From an uncultured Bacteroidia bacterium (GTDB lineage Bacteria > Bacteroidota > Bacteroidia > Bacteroidales > F082), in the NCBI GenBank assembly GCA_902771635.1, contig CACXXW010000006.1:31295-95294 (forward strand): a DNA stretch of 64,000 nt, given 5' to 3'. Under the pieces are notes generated by a model, which worked only from the letters and a program-made list of their open reading frames with translations, searched no databases and was not told the origin of the DNA. A program made the translations under genes and the position numbers. How positions within the stretch are numbered: position 1 is the stretch's first letter; the number at the start of each line of letters is the position of its first letter. Below, piece after piece: positions 44,013 through 52,142 of this stretch.

Positions 44013-45506
44013 ATGATAACAAAATCCGAACTACAAGACCTACTGCAAACCACCGAGACCTATCGCGTGGAGCGCACCACTTCCACTAATGATATGGATA
44101 AGTTCCAAGAAGCCATTTGTGCCTTTGCCAACGATTTGCCCAACTCACGAAAGAACGGGTACTTGATTTTGGGCGCATACGACAATGGCACCTTGTCGGG
44201 ACTTAAAGTGGATGACGCCCTGCTCAAGAAAATCGCCGCCATCCGCTCCGATGGCAACATCCTGCCCCTGCCCATGATGTCGGTTGAGCGCTTCGAGTTC
44301 CCCGAAGGCGACTTGCTCGTGGCCGAAGTCTCCCCTTCGCTGCTTCCGCCCGTCCGTTACCGTGGGCGGACCTTCGTGCGCATCGGTCCCCGCCGCGACA
44401 TCGCTACTGAGGCGGAAGAACGCATCCTGTTGGAGCGCAGGACTTCCTACATGGCCACCTTCGATGCCATGCCCTGCTTGGGCGCAACCATCAACGACAT
44501 CGAAACCCTTTACATCCAGCAGGAGTACCTCCCTCAGGTCATTGATGCAGAGGTGTTGGCTGGCGACAAACGCGACATCAAGGAGCAACTGGCCGCAATA
44601 CATTTATACGATCTAACGCACGATTGTCCCACCAATGCCGCCATCATTCTCTTTGGGAAGAATCCTCGCCATTTCTTCCCTGGATTCTACATCCAATATG
44701 TCCGCTTTGCTGGAAAAGCCATTGGAGGAGAAGTGCTCAACGAGAGGCGCTTCCAAGGTCCGCTTTGCAAGCTTCTGCCCGAACTGGAACTGTTTGTCAG
44801 CAACGCCATTATCACCCAACGGCCTGTTTCCATAAGCCTGTTTCGGGAAAAAACCATCATCAACTATCCCAACAATGCGCTTCGCGAATTGCTGATGAAT
44901 GCCTGCATGCACCGCGATTACCAATCGAATATGCCTGTACGCCTATACCAGTTTGACGACCACATCGAAATCATGAATGCGGGCGGATTGTATGGTGAGG
45001 CTCGTCCTGAGAATTTTCCCACAGTGAACGACTATCGCAATCCCATCGTGGCCGAGGCCATGAAGGAGATGAAATACGTCAACATGTTCAATCAAGGCAT
45101 TCGGCGTGTACAAGAAATGCTACGTGAAAACGACAACGAGGAGGCAGAGTTTGATGTTAGCAAATTGACCGTCTTTGTCGTGAATATTTTTTCAACAGTA
45201 GATGATTCCAGAGATGTCCCTCAAGGTGTCACCCAAGGTGTCACCCAAGATGTCACCCAAGATGTCACTCAAGATGTCACTCAAGATGTCACTCAAGATG
45301 ACACTCAAGATGACACCCAAGAAATATCACTTGATAAATGGATAGAAGAACAAATAAAAAAGAATCCTAAAATCACGACAGATGAAATAGCCAAAATAAG
45401 CGGTTTCACTTCCAGAACAATAAAAAGACACATCACCAAACTCCCTCATATCAAATATGTTGGTAGCGGATATAGCGGTCATTGGGAAATAACAGATAAT
45501 AAATAA
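44013..45506 (+). CDS. AlbA_2/Schlafen-type ATP-binding protein with winged-helix tail
   Basis: 497 residues. AlbA_2 (Schlafen-like) DNA/RNA-binding domain at about 1-150 (NGYLILGAYDNGTLSGL; GRTFVRIGPRRDIAT). A GHKL-like ATP-binding domain (residues 280-385; RELLMNACMHRDYQSNMPV with N-box-like Asn, HIEIMNAGGLYG). An octet of DVTQ/GVTQ/DDTQ repeats plus DVPQ spans about 401-436, and a C-terminal winged-helix segment (TTDEIAKISGFTSRTIKRHI) follows. Such proteins are annotated as putative transcriptional regulators and occur frequently beside type I RM genes; the role is unknown. Confidence 0.88.
   Translation: MITKSELQDLLQTTETYRVERTTSTNDMDKFQEAICAFANDLPNSRKNGYLILGAYDNGTLSGLKVDDALLKKIAAIRSDGNILPLPMMSVERFEFPEGDLLVAEVSPSLLPPVRYRGRTFVRIGPRRDIATEAEERILLERRTSYMATFDAMPCLGATINDIETLYIQQEYLPQVIDAEVLAGDKRDIKEQLAAIHLYDLTHDCPTNAAIILFGKNPRHFFPGFYIQYVRFAGKAIGGEVLNERRFQGPLCKLLPELELFVSNAIITQRPVSISLFREKTIINYPNNALRELLMNACMHRDYQSNMPVRLYQFDDHIEIMNAGGLYGEARPENFPTVNDYRNPIVAEAMKEMKYVNMFNQGIRRVQEMLRENDNEEAEFDVSKLTVFVVNIFSTVDDSRDVPQGVTQGVTQDVTQDVTQDVTQDVTQDDTQDDTQEISLDKWIEEQIKKNPKITTDEIAKISGFTSRTIKRHITKLPHIKYVGSGYSGHWEITDNK
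45213..45320 (+). repeat. Nine 12-bp tandem repeats inside the AlbA_2 gene
   Basis: Units GATGTCCCTCAA, GGTGTCACCCAA (x2), GATGTCACYCAA (x4) and GATGACACYCAA (x2) encode DVPQ, GVTQ, DVTQ and DDTQ. Because each unit is four codons, copy-number slippage changes linker length without breaking the frame. Confidence 0.95.
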
Positions 45507-45510
45507 TCTC

Positions 45511-48500
45511 ATGGAACGAATCTCCTTCAAAGAAAACGATATCAGCCAAAAACCGGCATTGGAACTGCTGCAAAAGCTGGGCTACCAATACCTCTCGCCA
45601 GAAGAGGCACTGGAACTACGCGGCGGAAAGACTTCCAACGTGCTGCTGGAAGAGGTGCTGCGGCGACAGTTGCGGGCACTGAATTCAATCCGCATCGGAA
45701 GCCACAACGAGGCACGCTTCTCGGAGCAGAACATCGAGAATGGCGTCATCGCCATGCGCAACGTGCCCATGGAAGGCGGTTACCTCAACGGCAACGAGGC
45801 GGTGTATAATATGCTCACCCTCGGCAAGGCCTTTGAGCAAAGCATCGACGGCGACAAGAAGAGCTACACCATGCGCTACATCGACTGGCAACACCCCGAA
45901 AACAATGTCTATCACGTCACCGAGGAGTTTGCCGTCACTCGTTCTGGTTCCAGCGACACCTACCGTCCCGACATCGTGCTCTTCGTGAACGGCATCCCAC
46001 TGGTCATCATTGAATGCAAGCGTCCCGACATCAAAGGTGCCGAGGAACAAGCCGTATCGCAGCACCTGCGCAACCAAAAGGACGACGGCATCCGCAGTCT
46101 TTATGTCTATAGTGCCCTGCTTTTGGCCATCGGCAACAGCTTCGGCAGCTATGCCACCACGGGATCGGCAGCCCAGTTCTGGAGCAAATGGCATGAGATG
46201 TTCATCAACAAAGAGGCGGAGATGGCGTATCACAAGCGGTTGCTGGAACTGGTCAACGAAGGTCGCGAGGAAATGCGCACCCCAACCCTGCAAGACGAAT
46301 ACCTATACAACCTCTGTCGCCCCGAACGCCTGCTGGAACTCATCTTCCACTTCACCATCTTCGATGCTGGTGTCAAGAAGTTGGCTCGCTATCAGCAGTT
46401 TTTCACCGTGAAAGAAACCGTCGAACGCGTGAAGAGCATCGAAGCCGGGCACAGAAACGGGGGTGTGGTATGGCATACGCAAGGCAGCGGCAAATCGCTG
46501 ACCATGGTAATGCTGGCCCAAAAAATCGCACAAGAGCCCAGCATCCACAACCCACGCATCGTGTTGGTCACCGACCGAACCGACTTGGACGACCAAATCA
46601 CCAAGACCTTCCGCAAATGCGGCAAACAGGTGGAGAACGCCACCACAGGTAGGAGACTGGTAGAACTGCTGGAGAGTGATACCGATGCCGTCATCACTAC
46701 CGTCATCAACAAGTTTGCCACGGCCATCAAAAAGATCAAGCAACCTCTCACCGATCCCAACATCTTCATCCTGATCGATGAGGCTCACCGCAGCCAATAC
46801 AAGGAACTGGCCATCCAGATGAACCGCGTGTTGCCCAACGCTTGCAAGATTGCCTTCACCGGCACGCCTTTGATGAAGAAAGACAAGAACACTTCCCTAA
46901 CCTTTGGCGGCATCATCAAGCCCGTCTATACCGTCAAGCAAGCCGTCGACGACAAGGCTGTTGTGCCGTTGCTCTACGAAGGGCGTCTCTCGCCCCAAAC
47001 AGTAAGCGAAGGACCCATTGACAATTTCTTCAGCCAAGCCTGCGAAGACCTCACCTACGAGCAGTCCACCGACTTGAAGAAGAAATTCTCGCGTACCGAC
47101 ATCCTCAACCAAACCGAGCAACGCATCTTCTCCATCGCCTCCGACATTTCCGACCATTACTCGAAAAACTGGCAAGGAACTGGCTTCAAGGCTATGTTGG
47201 TGACGCCCATCAAACGCGTGGCCATCCTATACAAAAAGTATCTAGACGAGATTGGAAAAGTATCGTCAGAAGTGCTCATTACCGCTCCAGACAATCGAGA
47301 AGGCGAAGAGATTGCCTACGGCGGTACGCCACAAGAAGTAAAAGCGTTCTGGAAACAAATGATGGACGAGCACGGAACGCCTGCCAAATACCAGGAAAAT
47401 CTCATCTCGAGGTTCAAAAACCAAGAGTTTCCAGAGATCATGATTGTGGTAGACAAGTTGCTCACTGGCTTCGACGAGCCCAAAGTGGCTATCATGTACC
47501 TCGACCGCAACCTCAAAGGCCACACCTTGTTACAAGCCGTTGCACGCGTAAACCGTACATGCGAAGGGAAAGACTACGGCTATATCATTGACTATTACGG
47601 CGTATTGAGGGAGCTGGATGATGCTTTGAGCATCTACTCCGAATACGACGAGGACGACCGAGAGGTGTTCCGCGACACATTGGTGCCCGTGATCGACAAA
47701 ATCGCTGAGCTACCCCAACGATACAACGACTTGTGGGACATGTTCAAGACCATCCCTAACAAGCGCGACTTGGAAGCCTACGCCCAATCGCTGCGTTTGG
47801 AAGACCGACGTCACGAGTTCTATGACCGCCTTTCGGCCTATTCCTCCGTCTTGCAGTTGGCTTTGTCCACCATGGAATTCCACGAGCTCACTGACGAGAA
47901 AACCATCCGCCGCTACAAAGACGACCTCAACATGTTCGCCAAACTGCGCACTGCCGTGCAGCTCCGATACTCTGACACGGTCGACTACAAAAAATACGAG
48001 GCACGCATCGAAAAACTCATCAACCATCATGTGGAGAGCGACGCTGTGAAGGTCATCACTAACCTTGTCAACATCTTCGACAAGGAGAAATTCAAGAAAG
48101 AGGTGGACAGCATCGTGGGCACAGCCGCCAAAGCCGACACCATCGCCACACGCACTTCAAAATACATCCGCGAAAACATGGACTCCGACCCAGCATTTTA
48201 CAAAAAATTCTCCCAACTCATCAAGGAAGCCATAGAACTCTACGAACAAGGGCGATTGACCGACAATGAATATTTGGAGAAAATGATGCAATACAAAGAA
48301 GACGTGCTCAACCATACAGATAGCGAACTTCCCTCTGAACTGGAGCATAACAACGCAGCAAAAGCCTATTTTGGTATTGCTTTGGAGAACTACAAGCGAC
48401 TCTTCCCCGACATGCCCGTCCGAGATATGGCTTTGGAAACCACTCGTGCCTTCGATGAAATCATTCGCAAGACAGTCATTGTCGATGGTTCCATCCTAGT

Positions 48501-48663
48501 GGATTGGCAATCGAAAAGCGACATCATCGGCCGTCTGAAAATCGAACTGGAAGACGAGCTCATTGACAACATCAAACGGAAATACGGCTTGAATTTCGCA
48601 TTCAGCGATATGGACATCATCATTGACGGCTGCGTCGACGTGGCAAAAATCTGGATCCGATGA
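45511..48663 (+). CDS. hsdR: Type I restriction endonuclease subunit HsdR
   Basis: 1050 residues, standard length. The N-terminal PD-(D/E)xK nuclease is visible as YRPDIVLFVNGIPLVIIECKRPD (about 150-172). An SF2 translocase follows: Walker A in HTQGSGKSLTMVM, DEAH box in ILIDEAHRSQYKELA, and motif VI-like LLQAVARVNRTC. The C-terminal helical domain binds M2S. It starts 4 nt after the AlbA_2 gene, and its stop overlaps the metallopeptidase gene. Confidence 0.96.
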   Translation: MERISFKENDISQKPALELLQKLGYQYLSPEEALELRGGKTSNVLLEEVLRRQLRALNSIRIGSHNEARFSEQNIENGVIAMRNVPMEGGYLNGNEAVYNMLTLGKAFEQSIDGDKKSYTMRYIDWQHPENNVYHVTEEFAVTRSGSSDTYRPDIVLFVNGIPLVIIECKRPDIKGAEEQAVSQHLRNQKDDGIRSLYVYSALLLAIGNSFGSYATTGSAAQFWSKWHEMFINKEAEMAYHKRLLELVNEGREEMRTPTLQDEYLYNLCRPERLLELIFHFTIFDAGVKKLARYQQFFTVKETVERVKSIEAGHRNGGVVWHTQGSGKSLTMVMLAQKIAQEPSIHNPRIVLVTDRTDLDDQITKTFRKCGKQVENATTGRRLVELLESDTDAVITTVINKFATAIKKIKQPLTDPNIFILIDEAHRSQYKELAIQMNRVLPNACKIAFTGTPLMKKDKNTSLTFGGIIKPVYTVKQAVDDKAVVPLLYEGRLSPQTVSEGPIDNFFSQACEDLTYEQSTDLKKKFSRTDILNQTEQRIFSIASDISDHYSKNWQGTGFKAMLVTPIKRVAILYKKYLDEIGKVSSEVLITAPDNREGEEIAYGGTPQEVKAFWKQMMDEHGTPAKYQENLISRFKNQEFPEIMIVVDKLLTGFDEPKVAIMYLDRNLKGHTLLQAVARVNRTCEGKDYGYIIDYYGVLRELDDALSIYSEYDEDDREVFRDTLVPVIDKIAELPQRYNDLWDMFKTIPNKRDLEAYAQSLRLEDRRHEFYDRLSAYSSVLQLALSTMEFHELTDEKTIRRYKDDLNMFAKLRTAVQLRYSDTVDYKKYEARIEKLINHHVESDAVKVITNLVNIFDKEKFKKEVDSIVGTAAKADTIATRTSKYIRENMDSDPAFYKKFSQLIKEAIELYEQGRLTDNEYLEKMMQYKEDVLNHTDSELPSELEHNNAAKAYFGIALENYKRLFPDMPVRDMALETTRAFDEIIRKTVIVDGSILVDWQSKSDIIGRLKIELEDELIDNIKRKYGLNFAFSDMDIIIDGCVDVAKIWIR

Positions 48664-49358
48664 CAAAAGACAGCATCCAATACGGTGCCACCCTTATCGA
48701 ATATGACATCGAATTTGTCCACCGAAAAACACTTGGCATCAAAGTGCTTCCCGATGGCACCGTTTCCTTGAAAGCGCCTATCAATGCAACGCTTGATGAC
48801 ATACGCAACAAAGTGCATCACAGAGCCGCTTGGATCCTTCGTCAGAAGCGCTATTTTGAATCTTTTGGCACTCCGACTACCGAAAGACAATACATCAGTG
48901 GCGAGTCGCATCTCTATCTAGGTCGGCAATATATGTTGAGAATCAAGGAAGGAGAGCACAATGCGGTGCATTACCAAAACAATATCTTAGAGGTTGTATG
49001 CCAAAACAAAAAAGAGGCAGGTAGAGTGCTGCAACTATGGTATCTGGAACGGGCACAGATCAAGTTCCCTGAATATGCCAAACCCATCATAGAGCAATTC
49101 AAAGCTTATGGAGTGCAGCCGAAAAGTGTAGGCATAAGAAAAATGGAAAAGCGATGGGGATATTGCACCCTTGATGATAACATCTACTTGAATCCCAGAC
49201 TTATCTGCGCACCCAGGTGTTGCATCGAATACGTCATTACCCATGAGTTGTGCCATTTAGTGCATCGCAACCACACCAAAGAATTCTATGCCCTATTGAG
49301 CAAAGAAATGCCACATTGGGAAAAATGGAAAGCGATACTAGAGAGGACGCTCATTTAA
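48660..49358 (+). CDS. YgjP-type (SprT-like/M48) zinc metallopeptidase
   Basis: 232 residues. The C-terminal HExxH-type site reads ITHELCHLVHRNHTKEFYALL (His-Glu-Leu-Cys-His), with WGYCTLDDNIYLNPRLI upstream as in the YgjP/DUF45 family. The ATG overlaps the hsdR stop by four bases. YgjP-like proteins are regular partners of type I RM operons; the substrate is not known to me. Its stop overlaps the convergent mtnN stop by four bases, marking the end of the island. Confidence 0.9.
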   Translation: MTKDSIQYGATLIEYDIEFVHRKTLGIKVLPDGTVSLKAPINATLDDIRNKVHHRAAWILRQKRYFESFGTPTTERQYISGESHLYLGRQYMLRIKEGEHNAVHYQNNILEVVCQNKKEAGRVLQLWYLERAQIKFPEYAKPIIEQFKAYGVQPKSVGIRKMEKRWGYCTLDDNIYLNPRLICAPRCCIEYVITHELCHLVHRNHTKEFYALLSKEMPHWEKWKAILERTLI

Positions 49359-50110
49359 ACCAACCTCACAATCTCACCCACAATCGCCCTCGAATAAGCA
49401 TTGGCCACCTCAGCAATAAACTTGTTGAAATCGACGCGGGCGTTGTGGTCGGCAGTGTCGCTGATGGTACGAATAACCGTGAATGGCGTATTAAACTCAA
49501 GACAGACCTGAGCCACAGCCGCGCCTTCCATCTCGACACAAAGCACATCGGGCAGCAAACCCAAGATTTCCTCGCGTTTCTCATCGCTGTTGATGAACTG
49601 GTCGCCGCTGGCGATGTCGCCGAAATACAGGGTCGGTGCGAGATTGAAATCCTTGACGGCCTCCTCACCCACCATTTTTTCAACGCCCTTATCCAACAGA
49701 TTCGTCACCGCCTTACCTGCCAGCTCGGTTAGCGCAGGGTCGCTGTCGACATAGACACGGTTCAGCAAGGGCAACTCAAAGCGCGAAATGATGGGGCGGG
49801 CATCCAAGTCGTGTTGCACCAAACGCTTGGAAATAACGATATCGCCTACCTTGAGTCCGTCGGCCAAAGCTCCCGCAGTGCCGATGAAGATGAGGTCGGT
49901 GACACCAAACTCTTGTACCAATAATGTTGCTGTAATAGTCGCGGCCACCTTGCCCCATTTGGAGAAGGCCACCACACAGCGCACATTACCGATTTTACCC
50001 ACCACGAACTCACGGTTAGCGATTTTCACGATGGTTTTTTCGGTCAGCAGGGCTTTCACCTCATCAATTTCTTGCGCCATCGCGCCAAGAATGCCTATAT
50101 TTCTGGTCAT
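49355..50110 (-). CDS. mtnN: 5'-methylthioadenosine/S-adenosylhomocysteine nucleosidase
   Basis: 251 residues. Cleaves MTA and SAH to adenine and the thioribose product, recycling methylation by-products. Motifs: GILGAMAQEIDEVKALL (catalytic Glu), FIGTAGALADGLKVGDIV, VEMEGAAVAQVC and the C-terminal RTISDTADHNA with the catalytic Asp. The insert between strands is a little longer than in E. coli. It lies antisense to, and converges with, the RM island. Confidence 0.93.
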   Translation of the reverse strand: MTRNIGILGAMAQEIDEVKALLTEKTIVKIANREFVVGKIGNVRCVVAFSKWGKVAATITATLLVQEFGVTDLIFIGTAGALADGLKVGDIVISKRLVQHDLDARPIISRFELPLLNRVYVDSDPALTELAGKAVTNLLDKGVEKMVGEEAVKDFNLAPTLYFGDIASGDQFINSDEKREEILGLLPDVLCVEMEGAAVAQVCLEFNTPFTVIRTISDTADHNARVDFNKFIAEVANAYSRAIVGEIVRLV

Positions 50111-50240
50111 AGATTCAAAGATTTAAGATTCAAAATTCAAAGATTCACAATTTGGCTACTGGCCACTGGCGACTTCACGAAGAAGGAAGCTCAATGATTA
50201 TCAACAAGCAGCCAGTAGCCAGAAGCCAAAGGCCAGTAGC
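50111..50240. repeat. Simple and dispersed intergenic repeats before the LOG gene
   Basis: ATTCAAAGATTTAAGATTC-type units (50111-50150) are followed by several partial copies of GGCCAGTAGC / TGGCCACTGGC (50151-50240). No gene is seen. Confidence 0.6.
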
Positions 50241-50271
50241 AATTAATTTGCACGGCAAAAATAAAAAATAC

Positions 50272-50279
50272 TACCTTTG
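50272..50279 (+). promoter_or_regulatory. -7 box (TACCTTTG) of the LOG gene
   Basis: TACCTTTG lies 14 nt before the ATG at 50294; TTTG at 50247-50250 is a possible -33 element with a 21-nt spacer. Confidence 0.6.
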
Positions 50280-50293
50280 CAAAAATTTAGCGA

Positions 50294-50881
50294 ATGAAGA
50301 AAATCTGCATTTTTTGTGGCAGCAGCATGGGCTTCGACCAGATTTATAAGGAAAAAGCCGTTGAACTAGGCCATGTCTTGGCCGATAACAACTGCGAACT
50401 GCTCTACGGTGGCGGCAATGTTGGCCTGATGAACATCATCGCCGAAGTGATGAAGGAACGCCATTGCAAGATAGTCGGCACCATCACACAGCATCTGTTA
50501 GACATGCGCGTGGGCCGCCCCGACATCGATGAGCTGATTGTCGTGGAGACCATGGCCGAGCGCAAGAAAATCCTTGAGGACATGGCCGATGCCTTCATCG
50601 CCATGCCGGGCGGCGTGGGTACCATGGACGAGTTCTTCGAGGTGATGGTGCTCAGCCAATTGCGCGTGTTCGACAAGCCTGTCGCGCTCTTCAATGTGAA
50701 CGGTTACTACGACGACATCGTTCGTTTCCTCGACCGTGCCACACGCGACGGTTTCATCCACCGCGAGCATGCCAACAACCTTATCGTCAGCGACAACCCG
50801 AAAGCACTGCTGGAGGGAATTGAAAACTTTAAGCCCGTTGAGCTAAAGAAATGGGTAGATGAGATTAAAGAACAAGTTTAA
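50294..50881 (+). CDS. LOG family nucleotide 5'-monophosphate phosphoribohydrolase
   Basis: 195 residues. Rossmann-like lysine-decarboxylase-like fold with the LOG signature AMPGGVGTMDEFFEVM (about 101-116) and N-terminal CIFCGSSMGFDQIY. Family members release the base from nucleoside 5'-monophosphates (cytokinin activation in plants). In gut-type bacteria the physiological substrate is uncertain, and older annotations as lysine decarboxylase are wrong. Confidence 0.92.
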   Translation: MKKICIFCGSSMGFDQIYKEKAVELGHVLADNNCELLYGGGNVGLMNIIAEVMKERHCKIVGTITQHLLDMRVGRPDIDELIVVETMAERKKILEDMADAFIAMPGGVGTMDEFFEVMVLSQLRVFDKPVALFNVNGYYDDIVRFLDRATRDGFIHREHANNLIVSDNPKALLEGIENFKPVELKKWVDEIKEQV

Positions 50882-50922
50882 AGCTAATAGCTAAAGTCAG
50901 CCCCGTAGGGGCGACAGATATT

Positions 50923-51041
50923 AAGCAGGCGACGTAAGTCCCTGCCTTTACAATGAGAAGACATCACACCAAGCAGGCGACGTAAGTCCCTGCCCTTACA
51001 ATGAGAAGACATCACACCAAGCAGGCGACGTAAGTCCCTGC
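50923..51041. repeat. Three tandem 48-bp repeats
   Basis: Units start AAGCAGGCGACGTAAGTCC at 50923, 50971 and 51019. The first two are full and differ at a single base; the third is truncated. Each unit contains a small hairpin (GCAGG-GAC / GTC-CCTGC). They fill the space before the kinase-deaminase gene. Confidence 0.9.
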
Positions 51042-51067
51042 TCATACACAGACAAACACCATACATC

Positions 51068-52120
51068 ATGATCATCATAGGAATCACAGGCACCCTCGGT
51101 GCGGGCAAAGGCACCATTGTCGACTACCTCGTCAAAGAGAAAGGCTTCGTGCACTACTCGGTACGAGCCTACATCACAGAAGAATGCCAACGCCGCGGAC
51201 TCGAGGTGAACCGCGACACGCTCACCATGGTAGGTAACGACCTTCGTGCTGCGCATTGCCCGAGCTACATCACCGACCAGCTCTTCGAACGTGCCAAGGC
51301 TGAAGGCAAGAACGCTGTCATCGAAAGCGTGCGTACCCCAGGCGAAATCCACTCGCTACGCGAAAAAGGCGAGTTCTACCTCTTCGCTGTCGACGCCGAC
51401 CGTAAGATCCGGTACGACCGCATCTATCTGCGCGGCTCAGAGACCGACCACATCGACTTCGATACCTTCGTGGCCAACGAAGAGCGTGAGATGACTGCCA
51501 CCGACCCGAACAAGCAGAACCTCGGCGCTTGCATCAAGGAGGCCGATTTCGTGTTCATGAACGACGGCTCCATCCCACAACTGCACCAGCAGGTGGAAAA
51601 AGTGCTGACTCAACTTCATGTGCGCCCTTCGTGGGATGACTATTTCCTTAACCTGGCCGACACCGTCAGCGAACGCGCCACTTGCAACCGTGGGCGCAGT
51701 GGCTGCGTCATCGTGAAGGACAAGCAAATCCTGGTGACAGGCTATGTAGGCTCGCCGCGCGGGCTGCCGCATTGCGACGATGTAGGTCACCTCTTCCGCA
51801 AGACTATCCACGAGGACGGCAGTGTCACCCAACACTGCGTGCGCACCGTGCATGCTGAACAAAATGCCATCTGTCAAGCTGCCCGTCGTGGCATCGCTTT
51901 AGATGGCAGCACCTTATATTGCCGCATGACCCCTTGTCGCACCTGCGCCATGCTCATTATCAACTGCGGTATCATGCGCGTAGTGTGCGAACGTCGCTAC
52001 CACGACGGCGCCGAAACCGAGGAGATGTTCCGCACTGTGGGTATCGAACTGGTCTACAAATACGACGAGGTGCAGCAGTATGAAGGACAACGCTGCGACA
52101 ATACCGACCCACTCAAATGA
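51068..52120 (+). CDS. P-loop nucleotide kinase-like / dCMP deaminase fusion protein
   Basis: 350 residues. The N-terminal half (1-175) is a dephospho-CoA-kinase-like P-loop domain: Walker A GITGTLGAGKGTIVDYL, with a lid region RKIRYDRIYLRG. The C-terminal half (190-345) is a zinc deaminase of the dCMP deaminase/ComEB type: CVRTVHAEQNAICQ (His and catalytic Glu) and RMTPCRTCAMLI (two Cys ligands). It would convert dCMP to dUMP for dTTP synthesis. Anti-phage deaminases such as AvcD also join a P-loop domain to a deaminase, but are longer; housekeeping function is equally possible. Confidence 0.88.
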   Translation: MIIIGITGTLGAGKGTIVDYLVKEKGFVHYSVRAYITEECQRRGLEVNRDTLTMVGNDLRAAHCPSYITDQLFERAKAEGKNAVIESVRTPGEIHSLREKGEFYLFAVDADRKIRYDRIYLRGSETDHIDFDTFVANEEREMTATDPNKQNLGACIKEADFVFMNDGSIPQLHQQVEKVLTQLHVRPSWDDYFLNLADTVSERATCNRGRSGCVIVKDKQILVTGYVGSPRGLPHCDDVGHLFRKTIHEDGSVTQHCVRTVHAEQNAICQAARRGIALDGSTLYCRMTPCRTCAMLIINCGIMRVVCERRYHDGAETEEMFRTVGIELVYKYDEVQQYEGQRCDNTDPLK

Positions 52121-52142
52121 CAACGACTTAAAACATAATCCC

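Noticed and set aside
50923-51041. Possible CRISPR array
   Set aside because: The repeats are directly adjacent 48-bp units with no unique spacers, and there are no cas genes in the window.
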